A stretch of 64,000 nucleotides of DNA from CAWDMN01 sp963803155 (lineage in GTDB: Bacteria > Acidobacteriota > Terriglobia > Versatilivoradales > Versatilivoraceae), in contig CAWDMN010000101.1 in the NCBI GenBank assembly GCA_963803155.1, positions 1 to 64,000 on the forward strand. The letters are read 5' to 3'. Positions within the stretch are counted from its first letter, which is position 1. The number at the start of each line of letters is the position of its first letter. The translations under genes and the position numbers were made by a program. Positions 8,098-17,791 of the stretch are shown here, in pieces. Under the pieces are notes generated by a model, which ran no database searches, was not told the DNA's origin, and saw nothing but the letters and a program-made list of their open reading frames with translations.

Positions 8098-11000
8098 TTA
8101 CCAATACAGCTTTAATGCCATCTGAACTTCACGAGGATTCACTGAGCAAGTGCCATTAACCTTGCCGAAACTGGGATCTCCGAAAGTCGAGTTCGGTCCA
8201 CAGAAAATAGGATGGTTGAAGGCATTGAAGAACTCCGCCCGATACTCCAACCTCATTCCTTCCCGAACCTTGCCTATGGGAAATTCCTTCAGGAGCGACA
8301 TATTGGCTGTATTAATTCCCGGCGTTCGAACCGTTCCAGTTGTTCTAGGTGCCGTGCCAAGCGCATATTTTTCCGGCTTGGATACTACATCCGGGTTGGC
8401 AAAATACTGATCCTTCCAGTTGGCGCCGTCTGTTCTCAACAGCGCTCCCGTCAGATTGGGCCGTTGACCTCCGTAAGTGGGAATGTTCTGGCCACCGGAA
8501 AAACCAAGCTCGATGGGTTGTCCCTTGGAGAAGCGCCAGATGCCGTTGGTCCTCCAGCCACCCAGGATGAAATTCAAGGCGGGATTCCAGTTCTTCCCTA
8601 TTGCTTTACCCCGCCCGATGGGCAGTTCGTAGACATAACTTAAATTGAGCACTTGAGGAATATCGAACTGGGACAAGGAGCGTTCCAGTGACCTGTTGTT
8701 GGGATCCTGGAGGCTGGTGGTTCCACCCAGCCAGGTAGTTCCGCCGTGGGCCACGGAAGAGTTGTCAATGGACTTCTGGAAGGTGTAAACCGCCAGGAAC
8801 TGGAGTCCCTTGGAGAAACGCTTCTCAGCCCGCATTTGGAAGGAGTGGTAACTGGAATCAGCGAGGGGGAGCGTCAACAAACTGAGGCCTGAATACTGCG
8901 GATAAGGTCTCAATAACTGGTAACTTTGGATCGTGGGATTCTTCAAGTCCGCCCCGGCGGGCAAGAAGGAATAGAGGGGGTTGTCCACGTAAGTGACCAA
9001 ATTGGCAATTTGGGTGGCGTATTGTGCCGGGTTTTGGACATATTTCTCAAATTCCGGACCCAAAAAGTTCAAATCCCCCGAACCGCCAAAGTAGAGGTGC
9101 GTCCCCTTCTTTCCCACATAGGTGGCATCGAGGACAATCTGACCTGGAAGTTCATGCTGGAAGCCAAAACTCCAGGTCTGTTCGGAAGGGGTAATTGACT
9201 GGTTCGCTGTCTTGGTGGGTCCGCTGAAGCCCGTGCCCAGGAACGAAGCGGCTCCCAAGGAGGATCCCAGAGGATCCAAGACCCCGTCGGGGAATGGATT
9301 TGACATCAATCCCCATGGGGTGGCCCCATCACCCTGGTAAGTAACGCGCCAGTTGGTTCCTTGACTAAATCCCTGGAATCCGTTGCCGACACCGGAGGCG
9401 CCGGTGATGACGATAGAGTAGAACATGCCGTAACCGGCACGCAACACGGTCTTGTCGTTTAACCGGTAGGCCAAGCCAACCCGCGGCCCGAAATTTTTCT
9501 TGTCAGTGCTGAAGTAGGTGCGGTCGTTGCTGCTCAGGAAGTTAACGGCTCCTTGCCCCAAGGTGACACCCGGAACTGAGATGGGGGTAGTGAGGGTGGG
9601 ATCCCAATAACTTCCGCGGTTAAATCTTTCAGTCCTGGGGAGGTTCAAGTCATAACGCAAGCCCAAATTCAAGGTGAGCTTGTCGTTGACTTTCCAATTG
9701 TCCTGGAAATAGCCGGCAAACTGGAAGCTCTGCGTGGCGCCGAAAACAGGAATTTCATAGCCACCCCAGCCTCCGCCAGTATCCGTGCCGGTCAAGAAGG
9801 TAGCCATGGAATCACCACCCCCCGACCAGGGGAGTTCGGACATGCCGACATGCGAGAAAGAATAAACGCCGTCGGGTTCACCGGGCTGGGCATAATTCAG
9901 CCGGTGCAGGCGTCCCTCGCCGCCGATCTTCAGCTCATGCTTGCCTCGCAACTGGCTCAAGGTGCTCACCAGGTGCCAGGTTTCGGTGGCCTGCTGCATG
10001 ATGCCCCAAGGTTGCGATCCCAGATTGCCGCAACAACCTCCTTCCGTTTTGTAGTTTTCCAGGTAAATGGCAGGCGTGGCCATGAAGCCGGATTTCTCGA
10101 CGTAAGACGGCAATCCCAAATCTGTGTAGGGATCGTAACCCAGCGTCACTGTAATGTCATTCCGGTCGTACCGATTTCTAACCCAACCGAAAGAGGTGGA
10201 AAGCATGGTGTTGGGGCTGAATGAGTAGTTGTGATTCAAAGCGAAAAGATACGCCTTGTTTTTCGAATCCCCGTTGCCGGCATTGTCATAGGAATTTCCA
10301 AAAGCAGGGGTTGCCGAGCCAACACTGTGATCCCAGGAATACTTGGCGCTTATCCGGTTCTTGTCGCTAAAGCTGTGATCAATTTTAAGTTCCCACTTGG
10401 GATTTGTGCCTTTCGACGAAGAAGCCCCGGCCCAGTTGTTGAAACGATCGTAGCCCGGCTGGCCGACCTTCACGTTGGGATCCGGGAAAAACTGAATCAT
10501 CTTGTAAGAAACCGGATCAATCAGATTGCCAGGGGCTGCTTTGGGTTGAAAAGCCGCTGGCAGCTTGGGATTCCCGGGACTCTGGTAAAGGTCCATCCGG
10601 TTGAAGGGGACGAAAAGGGAACGGACCGGGCCTCCTTCGGCGGAACTATAGACTCCGGAATAGGGATCCCAGAGTTGGCCTTCCGCATCTTTACATTTGC
10701 CGCTGCCGTCAAATCCCGCGCCGCAGATTTCGCCAAAGTCGCCTTTCTTCATCGCGGGGCTGGGAACACCCGCGGTGAAACCACCGGCGCTAACGTCGTG
10801 CGTATACTCGATGTTAAAGAAGAAGAAGGTTTTATCCTTCCTGATGGGGCCGCCAAGGTTGGCGCCGACGAGGTTGTACTGGCGGGGAGCCATCTTGATA
10901 CCCGCCGCATTGGAATACCAGTTATTAGCGGTCATGACGTTGTTGCGGATAAACCACCAGCCGGCGCCATGGTATTGGTTGGTCCCAGAGCGGGTGACCA

Positions 11001-11748
11001 TGTTGATGATGGTGGCGCCGCTGAAGCCGGTTTCCGCGCTGAAGTTGGATTGTTGAACTTTGAACTCCTGCACATTGTCCACTGAAGGGGAATACATGGT
11101 GGTTTGAATACCAGTGTTTTGTTCGAAGTTGGTGGTGGTAACGCCATCCGCAATGAGGTCGGCCGTGGCATTGCGGCCGCCGTTGGAAATAAAATTAGTC
11201 GGGTTTCCCCCACCGATATAACCTCCCGCAACCTGGGTAACGCCGGGAGCCAAATTGACCAAGTCGTAAACGCCCCGGCCCAACAGGGGCAGGTCGTTGA
11301 TGTAAGTCCTGTTGAGTTCCTGGCCGGTTGCGGCATCCTGCGTAGCGAGCAATGCCGATGCCGCCGTCACCTCAATTGTCTGAACGCCGGAGGAGACTTT
11401 TAGAGATACATCAAGGTTTGCATTCTGGTTGACTGCCAGAACAATCCCTTCCTGCACGCTGGTGTTGAAGCCGGAAGCTTCCACCTTAATCTTGTACGTG
11501 CTGGGGGGGAGGGCGCGCAGCACAAAACGCCCTACACTGTCTGTGGTGGCTTTATAGTCCGTATTCTTGCCGACATCAGTCAGGGTGACATTTGCACCGG
11601 GGACTACAGCTCCGGATGGGTCCGTGACCACCCCCGTGAGAGAGCTGGTGAACACCTGACCGAAAAGCTGACCGGTGAAGATCAACATCAGACATAGAAA
11701 CGCCACTCCAGAGCCAAACAAAAACATTCGCCTTCTGGAATCGTTCAT
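8098..11748 (-). CDS. TonB-dependent receptor with carboxypeptidase-regulatory-like domain
   Basis: An outer-membrane receptor of 1216 residues. The order is: signal peptide (about 1-31), a CarboxypepD_reg-like beta-sandwich (about 33-115, with SLTGVVTDPSGAVVPGA), a plug domain (with NFISNGGRNATADLIADGV) and a long beta-barrel. It ends in an aromatic residue (LKLYW), as outer-membrane barrels do. Such oversized receptors take up glycans or other large ligands with TonB energy and occur in many copies in Acidobacteriota. AAAGGAG ahead of the ATG fixes the start. No SusD-like partner is present, and the next gene downstream is the unrelated transposase, so this looks monocistronic with its own terminator. 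The ligand is unknown. Confidence 0.9.
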   Translation of the reverse strand: MNDSRRRMFLFGSGVAFLCLMLIFTGQLFGQVFTSSLTGVVTDPSGAVVPGANVTLTDVGKNTDYKATTDSVGRFVLRALPPSTYKIKVEASGFNTSVQEGIVLAVNQNANLDVSLKVSSGVQTIEVTAASALLATQDAATGQELNRTYINDLPLLGRGVYDLVNLAPGVTQVAGGYIGGGNPTNFISNGGRNATADLIADGVTTTNFEQNTGIQTTMYSPSVDNVQEFKVQQSNFSAETGFSGATIINMVTRSGTNQYHGAGWWFIRNNVMTANNWYSNAAGIKMAPRQYNLVGANLGGPIRKDKTFFFFNIEYTHDVSAGGFTAGVPSPAMKKGDFGEICGAGFDGSGKCKDAEGQLWDPYSGVYSSAEGGPVRSLFVPFNRMDLYQSPGNPKLPAAFQPKAAPGNLIDPVSYKMIQFFPDPNVKVGQPGYDRFNNWAGASSSKGTNPKWELKIDHSFSDKNRISAKYSWDHSVGSATPAFGNSYDNAGNGDSKNKAYLFALNHNYSFSPNTMLSTSFGWVRNRYDRNDITVTLGYDPYTDLGLPSYVEKSGFMATPAIYLENYKTEGGCCGNLGSQPWGIMQQATETWHLVSTLSQLRGKHELKIGGEGRLHRLNYAQPGEPDGVYSFSHVGMSELPWSGGGDSMATFLTGTDTGGGWGGYEIPVFGATQSFQFAGYFQDNWKVNDKLTLNLGLRYDLNLPRTERFNRGSYWDPTLTTPISVPGVTLGQGAVNFLSSNDRTYFSTDKKNFGPRVGLAYRLNDKTVLRAGYGMFYSIVITGASGVGNGFQGFSQGTNWRVTYQGDGATPWGLMSNPFPDGVLDPLGSSLGAASFLGTGFSGPTKTANQSITPSEQTWSFGFQHELPGQIVLDATYVGKKGTHLYFGGSGDLNFLGPEFEKYVQNPAQYATQIANLVTYVDNPLYSFLPAGADLKNPTIQSYQLLRPYPQYSGLSLLTLPLADSSYHSFQMRAEKRFSKGLQFLAVYTFQKSIDNSSVAHGGTTWLGGTTSLQDPNNRSLERSLSQFDIPQVLNLSYVYELPIGRGKAIGKNWNPALNFILGGWRTNGIWRFSKGQPIELGFSGGQNIPTYGGQRPNLTGALLRTDGANWKDQYFANPDVVSKPEKYALGTAPRTTGTVRTPGINTANMSLLKEFPIGKVREGMRLEYRAEFFNAFNHPIFCGPNSTFGDPSFGKVNGTCSVNPREVQMALKLYW

Positions 11749-12156
11749 GCCCTTTCTCCTTTTTAAAAGTTAAAAGTTCCGCCAGCGGGAAACAATTGTG
11801 GGCTAATTGCTGGATCAGCAATCGACACCTCTCCCTGATGGCGCTGCGATGAAGTTTAGACAGATGGAACAGTTTAAGCTGGTCTGGAGGATAACCTGCA
11901 AATCAAACGGGCGAGATTCAATTTAAAGGCTACAATTCTCCAAACCTGACAGGCGTTCGGTCCTCGCGAGCATTTCATTGTGTCGTATTATGACAATCCA
12001 CTGAAAGAGCCGAACATGAGGGAAATCTTTGAGAAATTCAAGAATTTTTATTGCCGACATTAAAATCCTGGCAAAAAAATCAGATAATTGCAAGAAAAAC
12101 ATAAAAATTTTAGAATATCGGCAAAAGAAAAAGCTAGTAATGGATTGGAAAACAAG
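11749..12156. other. gene-free stretch upstream of the first TonB receptor
   Basis: The 408 bases between the receptor start and the cmk stop should hold the receptor's promoter. The part from 12000 to 12150 is AT-rich. I find no convincing -35/-10 pair, hairpin or coding frame. Confidence 0.5.
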
Positions 12157-12834
12157 TCACTTGTGAAATTTTGATTGTGCCACGTCCATGACTCTTTCAA
12201 TGACTTGATCCAAACTCAATCCCGAGGTGTCGACCCGGATAGCGTCTTTGGTTTGAAGGAGGGGAGAATCACCCCGTTGGCTGTCTCTGTAGTCCCGCTC
12301 CTGGAGTTGGGCGAGGGTTTCCTCGAACGAGAGGGCAATGCCACGCTGCTCGTTTTCTTCAAACCTGCGTCGGGCGCGGGTTTCATTGTCTGCATCGAGG
12401 TAGATTTTCAATTCGGCTTGAGGAAAGACTTTGCTGCCGATGTCTCGTCCCTCCATCACCACGCCGCCCTGCGCGCCCATGACTTGTTGAGCCTGGACCA
12501 ATACTCTGCGTACACCGGAAATCTTGGAAACGATGGAGGCGGCCTGGCTGATTTCATCCGAGCGAATGGCCTCCGTAATATCTTCTCCGTCCAACATAAT
12601 CTGCAAGCCTTCGTCGGCAGCCCGCAAGACAATCCGCGCCTGAGCGGCGTTTTGGATGATTTGATCCTCGTTTTGTAGAGTGGGATCCTGCCGTCTGGAT
12701 TTCAATCCCACGGCCCGGTACATGGCCCCGGTGTCGATGTAGAGATAGCCCAAGCGCCGGGCCACTTCCCGGGCTACACTACTTTTCCCGGCGCCGGACG
12801 GACCATCGATGGCGATGATGATTTTGTTATCCAC
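12157..12834 (-). CDS. cmk: cytidylate kinase
   Basis: Phosphorylates CMP and dCMP with ATP in cytoplasmic pyrimidine nucleotide recycling. The protein has 225 residues, the usual size. The P-loop GPSGAGKSS lies at residues 9-17, followed by the nucleotide-binding DTGAMYRAVG at 35-44 and the later GRDIGSKVFP and LDADNETRARRR segments near the lid. ATG at 12834 is preceded by AGGAGA, though about a dozen bases away. The gene is alone on its strand here; the usual partner rpsA is not next to it. Confidence 0.95.
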   Translation of the reverse strand: MDNKIIIAIDGPSGAGKSSVAREVARRLGYLYIDTGAMYRAVGLKSRRQDPTLQNEDQIIQNAAQARIVLRAADEGLQIMLDGEDITEAIRSDEISQAASIVSKISGVRRVLVQAQQVMGAQGGVVMEGRDIGSKVFPQAELKIYLDADNETRARRRFEENEQRGIALSFEETLAQLQERDYRDSQRGDSPLLQTKDAIRVDTSGLSLDQVIERVMDVAQSKFHK

Positions 12835-12948
12835 GAATTGTATCTCCTAAAAAAAAACAAAATTGGTAAAGGTGGAGCGGGCACGAGTGACCGCTGTCAT
12901 CTGTGCACGCTGGCTGAGCAGGCTAGGTTGGCCAGGCGACGCGCGACG

Positions 12949-12980
12949 GGTGACTTCGTCACACTCGCGCGTCCCACCTT
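12949..12980 (-). repeat. palindromic repeat, left copy of a pair bracketing the glycosyltransferase module
   Basis: 32 bases that match 15219-15250 in reverse orientation with only two differences. The similarity continues, weaker, for about another 35 bases. The unit forms a hairpin with GTGAC-GAA-GTCAC at its tip and a lower stem of GCGCGA type. Confidence 0.75.
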
Positions 12981-12987
12981 GATGTCC

Positions 12988-13024
12988 ATTTTCATCTTCT
13001 TGTTGTGCCAGCCAAACTGGCATG
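12988..13024. repeat. direct repeat with TGCCAG/CTGGCA hairpin, copy 1
   Basis: An ATTTTCATC...TTGTGCCAG...CTGGCATG unit that recurs at 13171-13206. The hairpin TGCCAG-CCAAA-CTGGCA is at 13006-13022. Confidence 0.6.
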
Positions 13025-13084
13025 CGCAACCCCCTAGAAAATCGCCGCCATACGCATGACGTTGGTAACGAGGCGTGCTCAGCT

Positions 13085-13161
13085 CACCCCTCACCCGGTC
13101 CGTCTGCTGAATGCATTGCATTCAGTGATCCGCCTTCGGCGGAGAGGACCGGATGAGAGGG
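13085..13161. repeat. nested palindrome in the cmk upstream region
   Basis: Outer arms CCCCTCACCCGGTCC and GGACCGGATGAGAGGG enclose two perfect hairpins: CTGAATGC-ATT-GCATTCAG and CCGCC-TTC-GGCGG. The layout is of REP/BIME type. The whole 12835-13298 stretch holds repeats and no gene. Confidence 0.65.
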
Positions 13162-13170
13162 ACGTTGGAT

Positions 13171-13206
13171 ATTTTCATCCACTTATTGTGCCAGCGGGCT
13201 GGCATG
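13171..13206. repeat. direct repeat with TGCCAG/CTGGCA hairpin, copy 2
   Basis: Second copy of the unit at 12988-13024, about 183 bases away in the same orientation. Its hairpin is TGCCAG-CGGG-CTGGCA. Confidence 0.6.
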
Positions 13207-13298
13207 GGCGGCTCCTCTGAAAATTTCCTCCGCCGGAAGGGAATTGTCATGTCCTGTGCGTGACGCAACCCAAGAGGACTGCATGAGTATTGACGAAC

Positions 13299-14672
13299 CT
13301 ACGCCACCTTTTTATCGCAGCCCATTTCTTTTCGCCAGACCAGTCCGACAAAAAAAAAGGCAAGAGGCAAAAAATGCAGAAAGAGCCGGGAAGCTGCCGT
13401 GCTCAAATGCCACTGGAGGTCATAAGTGCTCATCATGAAGACCAGTGTATACCCCGCCAATCCGAGTGCGATTGATAAAATGATGTATCTTGCATCCGAG
13501 TGGAACCCGCGCCGCCAACCGAACACCAGACACCCCAAGGCAAGGATCCAGGCGAGATTCCAATTGCGCACTCCAAAAATGATCTTCTGGTATTGCCAAA
13601 GGATTGGTCCCAGCCGCTCAAGATTATCGATGCTCACCCGTGCAAAGGTTCGTGAATTCATCAGATCATTCACGAAGCCGATTTCGTGGCGTATGATGAG
13701 CCATGGGAGCAGTGTTCCCGCCAGCACGGTCACAAATAATAGCAAGTGGATTGTTTTTGTTTGAGCTCTCCTCCCCCGATTGAGCTTGAACCAGGCAAGC
13801 AGTAGAACGAGGATCATCACGGTTGCCAGCATGAGCCCTTCATTTTTGGTCATTCCCGCAAAAGCGGCAAAAAGAGCCGAAAGGGAAATGAAAATGAGCG
13901 AAGGTGATTGGGTCCATTGAAAAAGCAGGATTACCGAGCAAAAAAAGAAATAGGCCAGGGGAAGATCCGCATAGCCATTGGTCGCTTGATCAGAAAAATA
14001 GGGCGTGCTGGCCAAAAGAAAAGTCAAAGCGAGACGCGGGAGCCGTCTTGGAAGCACTCGATTCGAGAATGAATAGAAAAGAACCAAAGTGGAAAGATAA
14101 AAGCCCGCGAACAACAGCTTGGCGGCAAAGTCGTTAAAGTGCCCCAGGAAAAAATACAGGAAGGCCTCGTTGAGAGGAATCAAGAGCGGATAATCGGCAT
14201 GATAAATCGGGAAACGAACGTTGCCAAGCTCGGGGATGGGAATTCCCTGCGACATAAAAATTTGTTTCGCTTTATAGCCCCAAATGCCGGCGGCATCGAA
14301 AGCCATCGAAGGAGTCGATCCAGCCCGAATAAAACAGCAAAGAACCTCAACGCTCAAGACGATGAGCAAAATAAATTCCCAGCGGGAAATGGGGGATGGA
14401 CTTGATATTCTCTCGCGCTGAATAGGGCGCCGCATCAACAGGAAGAACGATCCCAGCATCAGAGGGACAAGGCAGAGCGGCAACGAAAAGGGAATCCGCA
14501 AGAGTTGTGAACATTGCAGAACGCCTGCCAGAAATCCGCTACCCAAGCCAAAACCCAGGGAAAATTTTTCCAGCCATTTCAACCGGCAGCTCGAATCGAT
14601 GGCATGAATGAGACCAGCGCCGGACAGGGAGAGCAAAGATAACGCAATTATGGCGGCAAAGTAATCGATCAC
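13299..14672 (-). CDS. integral membrane glycosyltransferase-like protein (GT-C fold)
   Basis: A protein of 457 residues with about eleven hydrophobic segments along its length, so an inner-membrane protein. The first periplasmic loop carries DAAGIWGYKAKQIF and then YHADYPLLIP. These resemble the acidic and HxDYPxL motifs of polyprenyl-phosphate-sugar-dependent (GT39/GT83-like) glycosyltransferases of the GT-C fold. This suggests transfer of a sugar from a lipid carrier to an envelope acceptor; donor and acceptor are unknown. Its start overlaps the stop of the upstream gene by four bases (ATGA), so the two are translationally coupled. The two-gene unit is flanked by inverted copies of a palindromic repeat (12949 and 15219). 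Confidence 0.7.
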   Translation of the reverse strand: MIDYFAAIIALSLLSLSGAGLIHAIDSSCRLKWLEKFSLGFGLGSGFLAGVLQCSQLLRIPFSLPLCLVPLMLGSFFLLMRRPIQRERISSPSPISRWEFILLIVLSVEVLCCFIRAGSTPSMAFDAAGIWGYKAKQIFMSQGIPIPELGNVRFPIYHADYPLLIPLNEAFLYFFLGHFNDFAAKLLFAGFYLSTLVLFYSFSNRVLPRRLPRLALTFLLASTPYFSDQATNGYADLPLAYFFFCSVILLFQWTQSPSLIFISLSALFAAFAGMTKNEGLMLATVMILVLLLAWFKLNRGRRAQTKTIHLLLFVTVLAGTLLPWLIIRHEIGFVNDLMNSRTFARVSIDNLERLGPILWQYQKIIFGVRNWNLAWILALGCLVFGWRRGFHSDARYIILSIALGLAGYTLVFMMSTYDLQWHLSTAASRLFLHFLPLAFFFVGLVWRKEMGCDKKVA

Positions 14673-15148
14673 CGTTTTTCCTGGGTTGATAAAATAAAAT
14701 TCCCCGGTGAAAAACTAGCATACATCCTTGTGTTGGGCGGAGAGTAGTCGGGAGCTTGGTAGACGACAAGATAGCCGGGCCGGTCACACGGCAAGTGAGG
14801 ATATAGCTCCAGGTAAGCTCTCGGACGTTGAACGGATTGATCATCCGGCCCCACAAAAAGAAAAGTACTTCCCTCCGGAAGTTTTTGCTGGCAGAAGTCC
14901 ATGAATCGGCAAAACTCCCGGCCATATAATTCACGGCGTCGCTCTTCAAAACTCAAGCCCGCGAGTCGGAGGCAAGTCGGCAAACCCGCGGGACCGAATC
15001 CTGAGCGCATGAGCAAGAATAGCCAAATGGAAAACCAGACGGCTAGAATCATTATGGCAATTCTTTTTGGTCTCACAAAATACCCCAATCGTTCCTCCAA
15101 AACTCCGCAGTAGTCTATTATGGCCCGCCCTAATCCGCAATATGGCAA
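14669..15148 (-). CDS. single-pass membrane protein coupled to the glycosyltransferase
   Basis: About 159 residues with one transmembrane segment near residues 31-46 (AIMILAVWFSIWLFLL), followed by a soluble, probably periplasmic domain. I do not recognise the family. The start is uncertain: the frame is open from a TTG at 15148 with only a weak GAAAGA upstream, and the ATG at 15052 would remove the N-terminal soluble part. The stop overlaps the start of the downstream glycosyltransferase by four bases. It may be the accessory or product-handling partner of that enzyme. Confidence 0.5.
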   Translation of the reverse strand: MPYCGLGRAIIDYCGVLEERLGYFVRPKRIAIMILAVWFSIWLFLLMRSGFGPAGLPTCLRLAGLSFEERRRELYGREFCRFMDFCQQKLPEGSTFLFVGPDDQSVQRPRAYLELYPHLPCDRPGYLVVYQAPDYSPPNTRMYASFSPGNFILSTQEKR

Positions 15149-15218
15149 TCTTTCGAAGTCATCGACTCATGGCGGACTTTTTCCCGCTTGGAAATGATGG
15201 AGCAATCGCCGAGATAAT

Positions 15219-15250
15219 AAGGTGGAACGCACGAGTGTGACGAAGTCACC
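15219..15250 (+). repeat. palindromic repeat, right copy of the bracketing pair
   Basis: Matches the unit at 12949-12980 in opposite orientation with two mismatches in 32 bases. It is followed by CTTCGCGCGTTCG, which completes the hairpin. The remainder of 15149-15531 shows no other gene. Confidence 0.75.
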
Positions 15251-15531
15251 CTTCGCGCGTTCGCTCGGCCAGCCCAGCCGGCAATGCAAGGCGGAAAGTC
15301 GAGCGCGAGATCGCGCGGGCTACCCCTACGTTGGAACAGCCCATATCAGCGAAGCAATACATGCTGGAATATGTGTGTGACGAATCCACCCGCCACGTCA
15401 TGAAAAGTGGTGACGCCGTCGCCGCACTTGACAAGAGATCATCTAAATTCCGCTTCTGGTTGATCCGCATCTCTTCCCGCTCTTGCTTTTCCGGGGTGAT
15501 TTCCCTATTCTACCGCGTGCAGTTGTACTTC

Positions 15532-16911
15532 ATGAAAACGGATGGGACTATGCCGTCAAAAATCCCGCGGCACCCGCGCGGGCTCTACGTTTTATTTGTC
15601 ACCGAAATGTGGGAGCGGTTTGGTTTCTATTCCATGGTGGCGATGTTGACCTTGTATTTGCGGCATCCTTTGCTTGGATTCGGCTGGAGCGCCGCTCAGG
15701 CGACGAGTCTCTACTCGACCTATGTTGGTCTCGTTTATTTCAGCCCTCTGTTGGGAGGAATGCTTGCAGACCGGTGGCTCGGTTATCGCCGCTCTATTCT
15801 GACCGGTGGTTTGCTGCTGGGGATCGGTTACTTCATGCTTTGCTCCTCTTCCATCGTTGTCCTCTACGTGGCGCTTGGTCTCTTGGCCTTCGGGAATGGA
15901 TTTTTCAAGCCCAATGTGTCAACCCTGGTGGGGAATCTTTATCCGGAGGGCAGCCCTCTGAAAGATTCCGCCTACAATATTTTTTACATGGGAATCAATT
16001 TGGGGGCATTTCTAGCGCCGATTGTGGCGGAAGGGCTTTGGCAGCAGTTTGGATTTCGCCGGGCCTTCCTGGCCTCCGGCGGAGGAATGTTTCTTTCTTT
16101 GCTGGTGTTCCAGATCTTTAAAAAGTTCATAACCGGAAATGACAGCGGGAAGGTCGAACCGCTTACCGTTGAACAACCTTACGATTCGAATAAAAAAATC
16201 AAGCAAGAACTGGCCTCTGTTCCCGATTGGAGACGGATCGCGGCCTTGATCGTAATTTTTTTATTGGTGATTGTTTTTTGGATGGTGTTTTACCAGAATG
16301 GATCAACCCTGACTTATTGGGCCAACAATAATACCGATTGGAAAGCTTCTCCCCTGGTGCTTTATCTGGCCTCGATTCTGACTCTGGGGACCGTGAAGCC
16401 GGAAGTGGGCAATGTCTCGGGTGTGATCTCAAACGCGATCAATCCTTTTTGGATTATCGTATTGACACTCCCTCTGGTTTCCTGTTGGCGTTGGATGAAC
16501 CGAAAAGGAATTGAGCCTTCCACTCCCGCCAAAATGGCCATCGGGATGTTTCTCACGGCGGCGGCGTTTTACCTGATTGCGCTAGCGGGAATGCAAGGTG
16601 GGGACATTGGCAAAGTCTCTCCTTGGTGGCTGATTATCACTTATGCGCTTCTTTCGCTGGGTGAGCTAATGCTGTCTCCCATGGGTCTTTCGTTGGTTTC
16701 GAAAGTGGCGCCGGCCAGAATGAGGGGTTTGATGATGGGCGGTTGGTTTGTCGCCACGGCGGCCGGCAGTAAATTATCGGTCATTGGGGTATATTGGGAA
16801 TTATGGAAGCATTCTATGTTTTTCTTATTATTGGCTTCACTTTCTTTGGTAATGGGTTTTGTATTAGTCTTCCTATTGAGACCGCTTAAGCGGGCAATGC
16901 CGGGTGTATGA
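15532..16911 (+). CDS. POT/PTR2-family proton-coupled oligopeptide transporter
   Basis: A major-facilitator permease of about 459 residues that imports di- and tripeptides with protons. The family's first-helix motif EMWERFGFYSM, the GNGFFKPNVST segment and the second signature FYMGINLGAFLAPIV are all present. At least twelve hydrophobic helices are visible. The frame is open back to 15331, but that extension has no membrane or family character. I chose ATG at 15532; ATG at 15550, with GGATGGG just ahead, is an equal alternative. It stands alone on the plus strand. The length is a little short of many family members because the extracellular loop region is compact. Confidence 0.85.
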   Translation: MKTDGTMPSKIPRHPRGLYVLFVTEMWERFGFYSMVAMLTLYLRHPLLGFGWSAAQATSLYSTYVGLVYFSPLLGGMLADRWLGYRRSILTGGLLLGIGYFMLCSSSIVVLYVALGLLAFGNGFFKPNVSTLVGNLYPEGSPLKDSAYNIFYMGINLGAFLAPIVAEGLWQQFGFRRAFLASGGGMFLSLLVFQIFKKFITGNDSGKVEPLTVEQPYDSNKKIKQELASVPDWRRIAALIVIFLLVIVFWMVFYQNGSTLTYWANNNTDWKASPLVLYLASILTLGTVKPEVGNVSGVISNAINPFWIIVLTLPLVSCWRWMNRKGIEPSTPAKMAIGMFLTAAAFYLIALAGMQGGDIGKVSPWWLIITYALLSLGELMLSPMGLSLVSKVAPARMRGLMMGGWFVATAAGSKLSVIGVYWELWKHSMFFLLLASLSLVMGFVLVFLLRPLKRAMPGV

Positions 16912-17791
16912 TGTGGTGAATTTCCCAACAAGGCAATGACCGGAGGCTCCCGGAATTAGTGCTAATGCGGTGGGAGAATTTTCAGGAAGTGATAAACCAT
17001 GAAGTTTATTAACCAAAAATTAGGCAAATGCACATCGCGGCGATATCAACTGGACCAATTGAAGGCAAATCTTAATAAAAAGAATCCGCCATTTTCCAAA
17101 AACGATAAGGGAGATTTTCATCCTATCCTCAAAAAGAGAAAAGGATGACTGTTTTCCCGTCCCTTGTAGCCTTGGGACCAACCAGGACTCCCCGCCTTTT
17201 CCCGCCCAGTGGGGGAATGTGTTTTCTCTTGAATAATTAATGGGTTACATGTATAAATTGAATCTACAAATCCGGCGGATTTGTTTTTAAGAATTTGGGT
17301 TTAATCTGTAGGGGGGAATAATCTTCATATCCCTGAGGCATTAACGGCATATTGATCGCCCGTTATCCCGGCCCTTTCAGGGCAATGGCTGAACCTATCT
17401 AACTCGCGATTTGAATCTACTCGTTCCGCGGTTCCATGAAATAGGCGGGCTTTGATTAGGACAAGAGAGACTTTGTCTTGGACGATTAGGGACTTACTTA
17501 TTCCCATTCCCAAACTAAACTCAGAGTCGGCAACCTTTACGGCGCAAGGAAATTGGCGAAGTCCACCTGGATGGTGTCTCCGGCAGGTAGAAGGACAAAT
17601 GTGGGAAGGATGGATGGCAAAATTCTCATTCGTTAATTGTTCCTTTTTGGTGAATATCGAGTCTCAAAATAAGTGATACGCGGGAGCTGCAGCTCTTACA
17701 GCTCAAAATGGAAGGCTCGGCTTTATCCCGAACATGACATTATTGGGTAGAACCTTAGCAAAATTCTCATATCCTGTTTGAGTGAAATCCG
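16912..17791. other. 880-base gene-free stretch with a terminator and a degenerate palindromic repeat
   Basis: No coding frame here is convincing. The stretch holds the terminator at 17266-17288. At about 17336-17448 it holds a repeat-like segment with GCCCTTTCAGGGC-type and GTTCCGCGGTTCC-type palindromes that recall the 2657-2928 family. The promoter of the histidine kinase should lie near its right end but I cannot point to one. Confidence 0.5.
17266..17288 (+). terminator. rho-independent terminator candidate downstream of the peptide transporter
   Basis: A perfect eight-base-pair stem, ACAAATCC with GGATTTGT, three-base loop GGC, followed directly by TTTT. It lies about 350 bases past the transporter stop, so it may end a long 3' untranslated region or a transcript I do not see. 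Confidence 0.6.

Noticed and set aside
10231..11085. 284-codon plus-strand open frame
   Set aside because: It lies antisense to the first TonB receptor, whose frame has clear domains; composition reflects the receptor's codons.
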